A DNA stretch of 64,000 nt from Gemmatimonadota bacterium (GTDB taxonomy: Bacteria; Latescibacterota; UBA2968; GCA-2709665). A program made the position numbers and the translations under genes. Numbering within the stretch: position 1 is the stretch's first letter; every line of letters starts with the position of its first letter. Where the stretch lies: positions 289,757 through 353,756 of the forward strand of contig JAPPFJ010000014.1 of NCBI GenBank assembly GCA_028877215.1, in the 5' to 3' direction. The notes under the pieces were generated by a model. The model was given only the letters and a program-made list of their open reading frames with translations. It was not told the DNA's origin and made no database searches. Positions 41,539-50,910 of the stretch are shown here, piece by piece.

Positions 41539-42504
41539 CTAAAGTGGCGTTATTTCAACGCGGACGGGTATGGCGCTGGTCCAGGCCCGGCGCCCGGTTT
41601 CGTCCTCCACGCACGCGAATACCCAGTCCCGCATGCGGTAGCCTTCAACGGCCAGGTCGACCTCGAACCGATTCGAAGGCGCCGCCGACTGAAGGCTGCG
41701 GACCCCGAATCCCTTCGACCGGATGTGACACGCCGTACACGGGCTGCATTCCACGACGACCGCGCCCCGCTCTTCGATGCGGAAATCGTGAATCTCCGGG
41801 CCCTCGCTGGCGTACGTCCGCTGCGCGCGTATACCTTCCAGAATGCCCTCCACGCCCGGTCGTCGGACGAGCACGCCCGTCCATGTCCGTCCTGTCACGT
41901 CCGCGTCGTCCAGCACGATCGCATCGTCCACGCCGATCGCGGCCAGCCGGACGCCCGCGTTGAAGAGCATCTGCCAGAGTTCCTCCGAACGCTCCTTGCC
42001 GTTGATCTGCCAGGTCAGCCTGTTGCTCACCTCCAGGCCGACCAGACCGGACTTTGCCAGGGCATACGCTTTCTCCCAGGAGTAGTCGCTCCAGGCGGGG
42101 TGCGCCAGCACGGCCAGCCCGCCCTGCGCCCCGGTGTCCCGGACCAGGCGGGAGACATCCTCCACCGTGTCGTCCAGCGGCTGAGGCAGATGCCGCATGC
42201 CCAGGCAGATAATATGGGTCAGGTCGTCGCCATCGGGGCAGAACATCTCGGCTCCGGGAACGGTTACGAAGGCTTCCGTTGCTTCCGGCATCGGCGTGAT
42301 GCTGAGGTAGTCCGTGGTCGCAAGAAAATCGAACCCCAGGTTCCTGTAGTGCTCGCAAACTTCGCGGGACTCGCCCATTTGCGCCACGTGGGAGTGCAGC
42401 CCGCCCCGAAGCCAGCGGCCCCCGCCTTCGAACTGGTTGTCGACCTCAATCCTCAGCCGGATGGGTCCCCGCTTGTCCCGCCCGTCGATCTCGAATGTCT
42501 TCAT
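41539..42504 (-). CDS. PHP-domain protein
   Basis: 321 residues with GGAG before the ATG. WLRGGLHSHVAQMG and the following GFDFLATTDYLS give the N-terminal His and Asp ligands of the PHP metal site. VTVPGAEMFC has the Glu, LAVLAHPAWSDYSW the His and AAIGVDDAIVLDD the late Asp. The C-terminal ~90 residues form a beta domain. PHP proteins are metal-dependent phosphoesterases or, as here, often of unknown substrate. It lies 15 bases after the metallophosphatase gene, probably the same operon. Confidence 0.85.
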   Translation of the reverse strand: MKTFEIDGRDKRGPIRLRIEVDNQFEGGGRWLRGGLHSHVAQMGESREVCEHYRNLGFDFLATTDYLSITPMPEATEAFVTVPGAEMFCPDGDDLTHIICLGMRHLPQPLDDTVEDVSRLVRDTGAQGGLAVLAHPAWSDYSWEKAYALAKSGLVGLEVSNRLTWQINGKERSEELWQMLFNAGVRLAAIGVDDAIVLDDADVTGRTWTGVLVRRPGVEGILEGIRAQRTYASEGPEIHDFRIEERGAVVVECSPCTACHIRSKGFGVRSLQSAAPSNRFEVDLAVEGYRMRDWVFACVEDETGRRAWTSAIPVRVEITPL

Positions 42505-42519
42505 GTCTTGCTCCGCCCG

Positions 42520-43611
42520 TCAATATGAGAATGCTCTCCGAAGCGGCGCCGACCGCTCCGCGTTGTCGTACCATCCCTGGGCTGCGTAATCGCACATATG
42601 GAGATAGCACCTGATATTGACCTCCGACGCTCCCTCCCGAAACGTCAGCAGCCTGCTCATCGAGATGTTCCTTTTACCGTGATATCGGGAAATCGCCGCC
42701 ACATTGACGAAGGTCACCCCCCACTTCCGCTCCACGTGGGACCGACCGCCGCAGGTGTCGTCCGGATTCGTGTGGGTATGCCCGCCCAGCCAGAGGTCGA
42801 TCGCCCCCGGATGCGCTTCGAGGTAGGACTCGAATGCGCCTGCGTCCGGCGTTCCGCCAACGAAATAGAGGTAGGACGCACCGATGGGCGCTCCGTCTTC
42901 GAACCGGCCGTGATACCCGCCGTCTACGCCCTCCCACGGTCCGGACGCCACCGTCGTGTTCTTCAACATATGGTGGTGCGCCGTCACAATGATCTTATCC
43001 GGGTTCGCTTCTACTTTCTCTCTCCACCATTCAAATGTCTCCCGCGTCACCGCGCCGGCCGGAAACCCGCCTCTTTCGGCCCGCCCCACCGGCGGCCCGC
43101 CGTTGTTCCGGTCTCCCATCGCCAGGAACAGGATATTCCCAACCTGAAACGAGTACCGCTCCCAGGTCCCTTCGACCGGGTACGGCCGCCGGCCCGCGTG
43201 GACGTTGGAATATTCGGGATTCTCGCCGGTGGGATCCACCCATTTTCGGAACCACCACTGGCACGGCTCGTCAGGTCCGCTGGCGTCGTGGTTGCCCACG
43301 ATATTGTAGAAGTCTTCACGCGGATGAAGGGTCGACGCGCTGTACTGCCGGACGACCTCTTCCCCTTCTTCGTCTCCAGGCGGCGTCTGAGACCCCGACA
43401 GGTCTCCAATGTCCAGCATGATGTCCCACTCGAACGGCGGCCCGCCTTCCGCGCCGCCCTCTTCGGCCTGCCTGATCGCCTCAGCCAGACTCCGGCGATT
43501 GCCCGCCGCCAGGTCCGTGCCCACGTGCGCGTCACCTCCCGCCCACAATCTGAACGTCTTTCCACGCACGTTACGCCTCACTTCGCGGTATAGTTCGTTG
43601 TCAGGGGGCAC
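42520..43611 (-). CDS. Calcineurin-like metallophosphoesterase
   Basis: 363 residues. The dimetal signature is nearly complete: GGDAHVG (DxH), DIGDLSGS (GDxx), VGNHDASG (GNHD), IVTAHHHML and LWLGGHTHTN (GHTH). The frame overlaps the end of the previous gene by 34 bases, and no clear ribosome site precedes the ATG, so translation may start a few codons later. There is no signal peptide. It is probably a phosphoesterase working with the adjacent PHP protein; the substrate is unknown. Confidence 0.88.
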   Translation of the reverse strand: MPPDNELYREVRRNVRGKTFRLWAGGDAHVGTDLAAGNRRSLAEAIRQAEEGGAEGGPPFEWDIMLDIGDLSGSQTPPGDEEGEEVVRQYSASTLHPREDFYNIVGNHDASGPDEPCQWWFRKWVDPTGENPEYSNVHAGRRPYPVEGTWERYSFQVGNILFLAMGDRNNGGPPVGRAERGGFPAGAVTRETFEWWREKVEANPDKIIVTAHHHMLKNTTVASGPWEGVDGGYHGRFEDGAPIGASYLYFVGGTPDAGAFESYLEAHPGAIDLWLGGHTHTNPDDTCGGRSHVERKWGVTFVNVAAISRYHGKRNISMSRLLTFREGASEVNIRCYLHMCDYAAQGWYDNAERSAPLRRAFSY

Positions 43612-44987
43612 GCATTCCCGTGCATGGCGAGCAACGCCAGCCTCGCCATGCCGTGCAGAAGGTCTCCCGGAACCATCTGGGACTCGTACCAGTCGATACC
43701 CGCCGCGCCCCGTACGAGATCCCTATCCACATAAATCGGTATCAGCGTCCGGGCCAGCTCCAGTCCCCGTTCCAGCCATTCGGTGTCACCGGTCACATCG
43801 TAGAGGTCAGCGAGCAACTCGACCGCGAGACCCGCGTCCATCGCGGGGACCGGGACGCCTTCGGGGAAGGAGGTCGTGGAATGCCAGCGCCCCGCAGCGT
43901 CCGCCCAGTTCAATAGCCGTTCATCCTCCGTGAGCCTGTAGATGCACAGGGCGATCAGAGCCACGTAAGCCAGCGGCCAGTTTCCATAGATGCTTCCCCA
44001 GACGGGGTTCGTGTTCAAGATTTCATTTGTCCCACGCCGGCAGGCGGACACGAAGACGCCGGCGTCCGGATCGTGGGGGGCCGACAGAAAACCGTCGATA
44101 TACACCCCGGCGCGCTTCCGCATCCGGTCGATCAGCTCCGGCGCGCTGCCATCGAGCAGTTCAGCGGCTTCCAGCAGGCTGGCCGCGAGGGAAACCGTCT
44201 GCGCCGGGGTGTTCGCGTTGTGCATAGGCGCCGGCGCTTCAGGACCCCGCGTCGTGGACAGCAGCAGACCGGCCGGATCACGGTGAGCCCACCAGTAGTC
44301 CAGCATCGTCTCGACCTGCCTCGAAAAATCCGCGCGCGACGACTTCCGATAGGCAAACGACCAGTCCAGAATGTAGAACCCGCCGTGGCGCGGGAAATCC
44401 GAGGAGGCCGGTCCGTGTTCGAGGCGCTCTCTCCGCTCGATGTGGGCGTGGCGGATATATTCCCGAGGCTCCCCGTCCTTGTAGTGATAGTCCAGACCTT
44501 CGGCAAAACGCTCGACGCACGGGGGGTTGAAGGCATACAGTTTTTTCCACAGCCAGACGGGCGCCTGCCGAAGATGGTCGTGCAGCGTGGTGCCGGGCGC
44601 TTTATCCGGAAGGGCCAGCCGGTGGCTGTCGCCCACACGGTCCTCCTCGAGATGCCAGTACGCGTGCTCTCCCCACGGGAACAGGCCGGTAACCGTATGG
44701 GTGCAATGGGTCGCGAACCGGCGCAGGTACCGGTCGGCCGCTTCCCGGTACCCGTCGCGGTCCAGGGCGTACATGATCTTGAGCAGGTGCTGGTCGTGCA
44801 TGAGATTGCTGCCGAGAAAAGCGCGGTCGCCCATGCGCTGTCCGTGGATGGGCGGGGGCAGTTTCGTTAACATCCGATGCGTTTCCAGATCCAGCATGGA
44901 CGGAAACAGACCGCCGTAAGGCTTTCCCGCCTCAACCAGCACGTCGATCGAATCGCAGACCTTGTCCAGAGTGGCGTCAGGCGTCAT
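43578..44987 (-). CDS. Uncharacterised (alpha/alpha) toroid-like protein
   Basis: 469 residues. Repeated helix pairs with aromatic loops (MHDQHLLKIMYALDRDGYREAADRYLRRF, GFYILDWSFAYRKSS, YVALIALCIYRLTEDERLLNWADAAGRWH, DLYDVTGDTEWLERGLELARTL) suggest a six-hairpin glycosidase/lyase or epimerase barrel. No catalytic motif can be assigned by eye. No signal peptide is seen. It overlaps the metallophosphatase gene by 34 bases, implying coupled expression. It could be a glycoside hydrolase (GH88/GH105/GH127-like) or an isomerase. Confidence 0.65.
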   Translation of the reverse strand: MTPDATLDKVCDSIDVLVEAGKPYGGLFPSMLDLETHRMLTKLPPPIHGQRMGDRAFLGSNLMHDQHLLKIMYALDRDGYREAADRYLRRFATHCTHTVTGLFPWGEHAYWHLEEDRVGDSHRLALPDKAPGTTLHDHLRQAPVWLWKKLYAFNPPCVERFAEGLDYHYKDGEPREYIRHAHIERRERLEHGPASSDFPRHGGFYILDWSFAYRKSSRADFSRQVETMLDYWWAHRDPAGLLLSTTRGPEAPAPMHNANTPAQTVSLAASLLEAAELLDGSAPELIDRMRKRAGVYIDGFLSAPHDPDAGVFVSACRRGTNEILNTNPVWGSIYGNWPLAYVALIALCIYRLTEDERLLNWADAAGRWHSTTSFPEGVPVPAMDAGLAVELLADLYDVTGDTEWLERGLELARTLIPIYVDRDLVRGAAGIDWYESQMVPGDLLHGMARLALLAMHGNACPLTTNYTAK

Positions 44988-45004
44988 AGTCTGAGTCCAA
45001 AAAT

Positions 45005-45115
45005 GCGGTTAGAGGGTAGAGGTGAGACGTGAGACGAAATCCTTGCCAGGTGTGTTATTCCTCCTTGCCTTCAGCACGAAAAGAATCCTCGCAAGGCACA
45101 CAATTTCTCCCCGGT
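45005..45115 (-). repeat. Dispersed palindromic-end element, family 2, copy 4
   Basis: Same orientation as copy 1. Its arms are GCGGTTAGAGGGTAGAGG and, at the other end, CAATTTCTCCCCGG; the core has AAATCCTTGCCAGG and CCTTCAGCACGAAAAGAATCC. It lies in the 397-base gap 44988-45384. Confidence 0.72.
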
Positions 45116-45159
45116 CGCCAGCATTGAAATACATCGATGGGGCGAGACCTGTTTTTCCT

Positions 45160-45183
45160 CCCTCTCTCCCTTGGGAGAGAGGG
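45160..45183. repeat. Perfect 11-base inverted repeat (CCCTCTCTCCC / GGGAGAGAGGG)
   Basis: Arms at 45160-45170 and 45173-45183 with a TT loop. Such GGGAGAG palindromes are common dispersed hairpins. There is no T-run after the stem on either strand, so it is not called a terminator. Confidence 0.6.
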
Positions 45184-45273
45184 CCGGGGAGAAAGGTCTG
45201 CGGGGCGAGGGGAGAGGTTTCGTGTCTCCGTGTGAGCTGAATCCTGGTATTGGCGGTCGTCGGGATCCCCGGG

Positions 45274-45302
45274 TTGAGCCTCTACCGACGTTTGGGTATA
45301 TT
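45274..45302 (+). promoter_or_regulatory. Promoter for the lipoprotein-like gene at 45385
   Basis: TTGAGC (45274-45279), a 17-base spacer and TATATT (45297-45302), followed by a T-run. It lies 83 bases before the ATG at 45385, which has an AAGGAGG site. Confidence 0.65.
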
Positions 45303-45384
45303 TTTTTCGCAAGGGTCCGGATGCGTCGTATTTGCGGCATCCGGATCTGCAGGACAGATGCCGGGTCCAACGAAGGAGGAAACC

Positions 45385-46002
45385 ATGTACGACGAACCCG
45401 AAAGAACCCGTGAAACGCCGGAAGCGGTCGTTGCCGTGAACTGCGGTGCGACGTCCAACTGTAACCAGGTTGATTGTTGGAAACGTGTGTGGATTGCACT
45501 GTCGGCGTCGTTGTGTACTTTGTTGATTGCAACGTCATGCGGGCGGAACGGTCCATTCGAACCGGTGAGCGGAGATGAAGAAGAACGAATCAGGACGACG
45601 ATGAACGGGCGGTCGTTTCGTCAGTTCGATCCTTCCAAAGACGCGAGTCCGAGAAAGGGCGTCATCCTCGATTTTACCCGCGGGATCAACCTCTGGGCCC
45701 AGTATGCCAGGGACGGCCATGCCGTAAACGAATGGGAGGTCGGCGCGAATGATTATCGAATTGAAAAGGCAGGCAACGGTTCGGAATTCAGGATTTCCTT
45801 CGTCAGGCCAAATTCGGCGCAGTCTTTCCCCGATAAGTGCGCTAACTGTATTCAGACCTCGGGCGTTTCCATTTCGATCCGGGACGTATTCGACAGCGGG
45901 AAGATATCGTTCAAGGTAAACGACCCGGACGGTAACCTGCCGTTGCCGTTTCCGGTGTTCAAGTCCTGGACGAAGTTCAGCGAAGATGAGTATTTCGATT
46001 AG
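45385..46002 (+). CDS. Uncharacterised membrane-anchored protein, possible lipoprotein
   Basis: 205 residues from ATG 45385 (AAGGAGG 5 bases upstream). Residues 1-32 are hydrophilic; then WIALSASLCTLLIATSCG is a hydrophobic span ending in a lipobox-like IATSC. After it comes a soluble region with no recognised fold (FRQFDPSKDASPRKGVILDF, NEWEVGANDYRIEKAGNGSE, SISIRDVFDSGKISFKV). The hydrophilic extension before the lipobox is unusual for a lipoprotein, so single-pass anchoring is equally possible. It is an isolated plus-strand gene in a minus-strand region, with its own promoter. Confidence 0.7.
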   Translation: MYDEPERTRETPEAVVAVNCGATSNCNQVDCWKRVWIALSASLCTLLIATSCGRNGPFEPVSGDEEERIRTTMNGRSFRQFDPSKDASPRKGVILDFTRGINLWAQYARDGHAVNEWEVGANDYRIEKAGNGSEFRISFVRPNSAQSFPDKCANCIQTSGVSISIRDVFDSGKISFKVNDPDGNLPLPFPVFKSWTKFSEDEYFD

Positions 46003-46025
46003 GCGATGCGCCGGCCAGGATCGAA

Positions 46026-47327
46026 TCACGATAATCGCGGCTGCTTGAAAACCCATACCCTTTCGCGATCGGTTACCAGGAACTCGTCGTGTCCGTCTCC
46101 GTCGACGTCTCCGATGGTCGAGTTATGGCACGTCCCGAAATAACGGCCCCCGGCGGGAAATGACTCGAGACCGAATTTCTGAAACCGGTCGTGGAAGTTC
46201 TCCCTGGCTTTCAGCTTTGCTAGTTCCCTGCCCGTGGGGTCCACCCACACCACGCGATGTTCGGCGTCGGACCTGGCCGGCCACTCCAGGCGCATCAGGC
46301 TGTCCCTGCCCAGATCGGTCGCCCACGAAATGACCGAGTAATAGCCCATCGTCCGGTGACGCGACAGCTCGCGGCCTCCGGCGTTGACGATCGCGGCCTC
46401 CCTTTCCTCCGGGCGTCCCAACGCCTTGTCCACGAAGGCCAGTTGAAGCCCCGGTTCGTCCTTGAAGAATCTACCCGGCAGGATGTTCTGGCAATGGTGC
46501 ATCGGAACGGTGAACCGCACGGTTCCATCCGAATTGTGTACGACCGCGTCGTGCCCGTCGTGGGCGAGGGCGAATTCGAACCGCCCGTCGTCGTCGATGT
46601 CGGCAATCACCGAATCGTCCAGGTGGTCGTTATCGGACATCGGCGAGTGGGACCACAGGGGACTGCCGTCATGATCGAACAGGCTGAAGCCGATCAGGAG
46701 TTCGTCCAGCCCGTCGCCGTCCACGTCCGCGTAATTTCCGCCATGCCCGGCGCCATCAACCTCCACCTCCCAGACGACATTGAAATTGTGGTCCAGCAGG
46801 AGACTGGGATTCCCGTAGCCATGCGTGGCCGAGGTGGTCACGCTCTTCGTGAAGATGTGATACCGGCCTGAGCGATCGGTCCGGACCGCGCGGGCGAAAT
46901 AGAACCCGGAATGGGGCAGACTGTGCCGGCTGCACAACTCGCCCGTGGCCCCTTTGTACACCATCAGTTCGGATTTGTGGATGAGCATGATCTCGACCTG
47001 ACCGTCCCCGTCCAGGTCCACCACCTGGCAGAAGTTGCTGCCGTTCCATGAAAAGGGCCGCTCGAGCGCCCACGGTTCTCCCACCTGCCAGAGAACCCGT
47101 CCGTCCCCGTCGGTAAGCGTCAGACAGAAAAGCTCCTGTTCTTCCACACCGGTCTTGTACCCCTGCACGTCCGGAACGCGCGGATCGAATGCCTCGTTGG
47201 CATGCGCGCCCGCGTTCTGAACGAACAGGACTTCGTTCTTTCCATCGCCGTTGAAGTCCCGGACGGTGAATGCCGGACACCCCCATGGGCGCACGTCCCA
47301 GACCGCGGCGGGAACGACGGTTTTCAT
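46026..47327 (-). CDS. FG-GAP/VCBS-type repeat protein
   Basis: 433 residues; GAGGAG lies about 12 bases before the ATG. At least five Ca-binding-like repeats are visible: RDFNGDGKNEVLFVQ, VDLDGDGQVEIMLIH, ADVDGDGLDELLIGF, ADIDDDGRFEFALAH and GDVDGDGHDEFLVTD. They are spaced as blades of an integrin-type or rhamnogalacturonan-lyase-type propeller. No signal peptide is visible. Related proteins include rhamnogalacturonan lyases and binding propellers. The gene converges with 45385-46002 and precedes a Gfo/Idh/MocA gene. Confidence 0.85.
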   Translation of the reverse strand: MKTVVPAAVWDVRPWGCPAFTVRDFNGDGKNEVLFVQNAGAHANEAFDPRVPDVQGYKTGVEEQELFCLTLTDGDGRVLWQVGEPWALERPFSWNGSNFCQVVDLDGDGQVEIMLIHKSELMVYKGATGELCSRHSLPHSGFYFARAVRTDRSGRYHIFTKSVTTSATHGYGNPSLLLDHNFNVVWEVEVDGAGHGGNYADVDGDGLDELLIGFSLFDHDGSPLWSHSPMSDNDHLDDSVIADIDDDGRFEFALAHDGHDAVVHNSDGTVRFTVPMHHCQNILPGRFFKDEPGLQLAFVDKALGRPEEREAAIVNAGGRELSRHRTMGYYSVISWATDLGRDSLMRLEWPARSDAEHRVVWVDPTGRELAKLKARENFHDRFQKFGLESFPAGGRYFGTCHNSTIGDVDGDGHDEFLVTDRERVWVFKQPRLS

Positions 47328-47341
47328 TACAGATGTACTCC

Positions 47342-48391
47342 TCAGGACAGGGGAAAGTCGACGCGCGTGTTGCCGGCGTGGTGCGACTTCAGGATGCCCA
47401 GGATGACCTCCAGCGACTTTCGCGCCTCCCTCGCGGGAGACACCGGGTCTCCGCCGTGTTCCAGCAGATGCACCAGTTCCGCCACCAGGGCGCCCTTGGA
47501 GTGCATCATGTAATGCTCCGGGACGATTTCGGAAGTCTCGAAGGTGCCGCCGCGGATCAGCCTGGCGGACGTATCAGTGGCTTCCACCCGCCCGTCCTCG
47601 CACGTCATGACGAACCGCCAGCCGGAAAACGCGGTCTTGAAGGAGTTGTAAAAAGCCCTTACGCCGTTTCCGAACCGGATGTAAGCCGAGGCGTAGGGAT
47701 CGCTCGCGGCGTCCTTCCCTCCGCCACCCCGATATTCCGTGAAATGTTCGAACCCGTCCTCGAGATCCGCCACCAGCCAGAGCGGGTCTCCATCGGCGAG
47801 AAAGCAGACCGTATCCAGGGCGTGCGTCCCGTTGCGAAACAACATCGAACGCGGACCGAACATCTCGCACTCGATGGTGCGCAGCGGTCCGATCTCGCCG
47901 CTGCGGAGGATCTCTCGCGCCTTGAGGTAATGCGGGTACCACCGCCGGGAGTGGTCCACGGAAAGAACGGTCCCGTTCGCTTCGGTTGCCGCGATCATCC
48001 TGTCGGCGTCCTCCAGCGTCGTTGCAAGCGGTTTTTCGCAGAGAATCGCCGCCGTGCCGCGCTCGGCCGCGTCCACCACGATGTCGGCGTGGCGGTGATC
48101 GGACGTCGCGACGCTCACCAGATCGGGGCTTTCGGCTTCCAGCATCTCCCGATAATCCACATAGTAGCGCATATCGGGCCACACGTCGTTCCAGCTCTCC
48201 CGGAAACCGTCCAGCGCCTCCTCACGCAGGTCGCACACGGCGGTCAGCCGCGTCCGAGGAGTACGGTAATAGGCCGAGGCGTGCGACATGGGCATCGCGC
48301 CGTACAGCGGCAATCCCTCCGCCTCTGCCGGACGTCTGGCCCCGATTCCCGTCAGCCCCACGATAACCGCGCGGTATTCACGTCCGGACAT
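47342..48391 (-). CDS. Gfo/Idh/MocA family oxidoreductase (second)
   Basis: 349 residues; GGGGGA lies 6 bases before the ATG. RAVIVGLTGIGARRP is the nucleotide-binding loop. LVSVATSDHRHADIVVDAAERG and ILCEKPLATTLEDADRMI (EKP) follow. MLFRNGTHALDTVCFLADGDP carries the family His. It is an NAD(P)-dependent sugar or inositol dehydrogenase-like enzyme. It is not a close duplicate of the protein at 37283-38275, sharing mainly the family motifs. The FG-GAP gene follows 14 bases later on the same strand. Confidence 0.92.
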   Translation of the reverse strand: MSGREYRAVIVGLTGIGARRPAEAEGLPLYGAMPMSHASAYYRTPRTRLTAVCDLREEALDGFRESWNDVWPDMRYYVDYREMLEAESPDLVSVATSDHRHADIVVDAAERGTAAILCEKPLATTLEDADRMIAATEANGTVLSVDHSRRWYPHYLKAREILRSGEIGPLRTIECEMFGPRSMLFRNGTHALDTVCFLADGDPLWLVADLEDGFEHFTEYRGGGGKDAASDPYASAYIRFGNGVRAFYNSFKTAFSGWRFVMTCEDGRVEATDTSARLIRGGTFETSEIVPEHYMMHSKGALVAELVHLLEHGGDPVSPAREARKSLEVILGILKSHHAGNTRVDFPLS

Positions 48392-48447
48392 ACGTATCCC
48401 CCATTGAGTCAGTTGAGACGGCCTTCAGCGAGAAAGTTGGAATGGGC

Positions 48448-50880
48448 TCACACCGTTATGTATTCCGACGGCGTACTCGGGACGCCGCCGGCATCCACCG
48501 CCACGACACGATAGGACATCCCCTTCTCCACATCGTTCAACGGCCAGCGGGTTTCGCCAACGGCACCGAGCAGATTCTCATCCGTCGCGGAGAATCCGCC
48601 GGGCTCCGGGGACCCGTGAACCCGATAGCGCACCGACGGGTTCCCGTCTGGATTCGCGGACCACAGCAATGATCGCTTTCCGCCCCGGCCCTCCACTCTG
48701 AGGTCCACCGGCAGACTCGGACCGTGGGGCACGAAGGACCGCACGTCGCTCCAGCCTCCCCACACGCCCCTTTCGTTCCGGGCCCGCACGCGCCAGTAAT
48801 AGACTTCATCGGGATTCAGGAGATTCGGAAACTCCGCCTGCCATTTCGTCCCGCCCGCGTATGCGGTCCTTCCCACGTAGCGGTCGAACGCGGGGCATAC
48901 GCACCATCTGAAATCCGCGTGTCGGCTGACCTGGACGTGGTAATCGTCCACATTTCCGGTACCCCCTCGCGGACGCTTCCAGCGGAATTCGAAGTCCAGC
49001 CGGTCGACGTCCGACTCATCCTGAGGGTATACCAGCCCGGGCGCGCCCGGCGGGCGGATGGATCGCTCCTCCCGCCATCCGTACGTCACCCGCACGTTTC
49101 TGTGCCCCGGGGTGTCGTCCCGGTAAGCGATCGTATTCTCGCCACAGAACAGCGAAGGAAGGGACCGCGTGGCGCACTGGATATCCGTATCGAAACGGAT
49201 CGCGTCCAGGCCGACCCCGTGAGGCCGGGACCCCGCCCACATGGCCACCTTGATATAGTATTGATAACACGGCCCCATCCGCCATCCGAGGTCCGTCTCG
49301 CCGCGCCAGTCGTTCAGCGCGGGATTCAGGTACCAGTCCAGGTCCACGCTGGCGTCCAGTCGCCGTCCGATGGCGACCCACACGGACCGCCACTCCTCTC
49401 CGTCCTTGGAAAGCAGCACTTCCAGGCCGTCTTCCTGCGTGTCGCATCGACACCGGATACCCACGCGCGCTCCGGCAATCGCGTAGGGCGACGCCACCCG
49501 CCACACCACCTCCGAAACCTGGCCCTGCTTCTCCGGATGCAGCGCAACGCGTCGGCCGGAGGTCTCCTGGATGACATTCCTCGCCGACTCGGTTCCGTTC
49601 AGTGCGAGCGGGCCGCGCAGGTCGGGCCGGTAGGCCAGCTTCCCGTTGGAATAGCGTACGGCCGGATAGAGGCGCCTCCCCCGGATCACGTTCTTACCGA
49701 CGTTGTCCCAGTAGCGGACGAGTTTCTCGCCCGGGCGCAGCCGCAACGCCATGGTTTGCGCGGGCGGGAATTCCCCCGGCGTCTGATTTATCTTTCCCGC
49801 GGGATCCATCCAGGCGCCGCCCTTGTTGGGCGGATAGACGTACTGGCCTTCCCGGAAGGGCGTATAGTAATAGTCCTTCTCGGGCAGGTCTCGCCCGCAC
49901 AGGCCCAGGTTGCGGTGGGAGCGGCGCAGCAAGTCGATGTCCCGCGCCAGGTCCCCGGAGCCGGCAACCGTGGTGTTGTCGCGATTCAGAAAGAACACCA
50001 TCAGGTCCGTATCCAGAAAATGCCACGCGCCGTCCGCGAACGCCTCGAAGATATCGTGTCCGCAACTGCGCCCGCGACCGTAACCATCGATGGTCCCGCC
50101 CAGCCAGATTTCCCGGCTCTTCACGCCCATCTGTTCCGCCAGGCGCCGGCTGGTGATCGCGTTGGCCACGCAGCCCTCGAAACCGTAGACGTTGAAGAGC
50201 CTGACCGGGTCGCTGGTCTGGTCGAACCAGGACATTCCGATCCGGCTGTCGTAGAGTTCGTTAACCACGAATTTCCAAACCGCCATCATCTTGTCCCGGT
50301 CGCTCAACCGGCCGCCGCCGGCGATGCCTGCGATTTCTTCAGTCATCGTCTCCACCGACCACCAGTCCCGCTGGCCGTTGGCCACCACCCACGGGTTCAC
50401 CACGTCCGTCTCTCCCCGGTTCTCGATGACGACGTACTGGTTGGGCTCGAAGACCTGGTCGTACGGCGGCATGCTCGAATTCGGACCGGGACAGTAGACT
50501 TCCGGGCCCACGGTGACCGAATTGGATTCATCCAGGTATCCGCCCATGGAAATCGTGAATTCCTCGCGGTTTTCCGTCAGCTCGAAACGATGTTCCTTCT
50601 GCGCGCGGGGCACGGAGACGCGAATCGGGGTTCCCTCTTCGAGGCTGTTCGATTCCGGATAAATGCTGGGCGCCCGCCATGCCGCCGCCAGGTAGTAATA
50701 GGTCCTGCCCGGCTCAAGATGTACCGTATCGTCGTACGCCTCGTCGAACGCCACCCCGATCTCTTCAAAGGGGCCGGATTCCCGCCGCGACCGGTATATC
50801 CGGGCTCCAGGGAGACCCGCGAGGTCTACCCCAAACCGTACGTGGTTCATCGCAACCTGCAACACCTTCAACTCTAACAT
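48448..50880 (-). CDS. Large multidomain protein with transglutaminase-like core and FN3-like ends
   Basis: 810 residues from ATG 50880 (CACGGAGGG upstream); a longer frame begins at 50898. Residues 1-80 are FN3-like (RFGVDLAGLPGARIYRSRRE, GRTYYYLAAAW). Residues about 185-300 have a transglutaminase/protease-like triad: GFEGCVANAITSRRLAEQMG (Cys 237), SCGHDIFEAF (His 275) and WHFLDTDL (Asp 290). The middle is a beta domain (RRLYPAVRYSNGKLAYRPDLRGPL). The last ~230 residues hold FN3-like modules (YHVQVSRHADFRW, VYYWRVRARNERGVWGGW). No signal peptide is seen. It may be a peptide- or amide-bond enzyme; the substrate is unknown. Confidence 0.75.
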   Translation of the reverse strand: MLELKVLQVAMNHVRFGVDLAGLPGARIYRSRRESGPFEEIGVAFDEAYDDTVHLEPGRTYYYLAAAWRAPSIYPESNSLEEGTPIRVSVPRAQKEHRFELTENREEFTISMGGYLDESNSVTVGPEVYCPGPNSSMPPYDQVFEPNQYVVIENRGETDVVNPWVVANGQRDWWSVETMTEEIAGIAGGGRLSDRDKMMAVWKFVVNELYDSRIGMSWFDQTSDPVRLFNVYGFEGCVANAITSRRLAEQMGVKSREIWLGGTIDGYGRGRSCGHDIFEAFADGAWHFLDTDLMVFFLNRDNTTVAGSGDLARDIDLLRRSHRNLGLCGRDLPEKDYYYTPFREGQYVYPPNKGGAWMDPAGKINQTPGEFPPAQTMALRLRPGEKLVRYWDNVGKNVIRGRRLYPAVRYSNGKLAYRPDLRGPLALNGTESARNVIQETSGRRVALHPEKQGQVSEVVWRVASPYAIAGARVGIRCRCDTQEDGLEVLLSKDGEEWRSVWVAIGRRLDASVDLDWYLNPALNDWRGETDLGWRMGPCYQYYIKVAMWAGSRPHGVGLDAIRFDTDIQCATRSLPSLFCGENTIAYRDDTPGHRNVRVTYGWREERSIRPPGAPGLVYPQDESDVDRLDFEFRWKRPRGGTGNVDDYHVQVSRHADFRWCVCPAFDRYVGRTAYAGGTKWQAEFPNLLNPDEVYYWRVRARNERGVWGGWSDVRSFVPHGPSLPVDLRVEGRGGKRSLLWSANPDGNPSVRYRVHGSPEPGGFSATDENLLGAVGETRWPLNDVEKGMSYRVVAVDAGGVPSTPSEYITV

Positions 50881-50910
50881 TGCCGCCCTCCGTGTCATTC
50901 TGTACGCGCG

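Noticed and set aside
45160..45183. Hairpin as a terminator
   Set aside because: No T-run follows the stem on either strand.
48724..50877. 717-codon plus-strand open frame
   Set aside because: It is antisense to the transglutaminase-like gene and has no family features or start signal.
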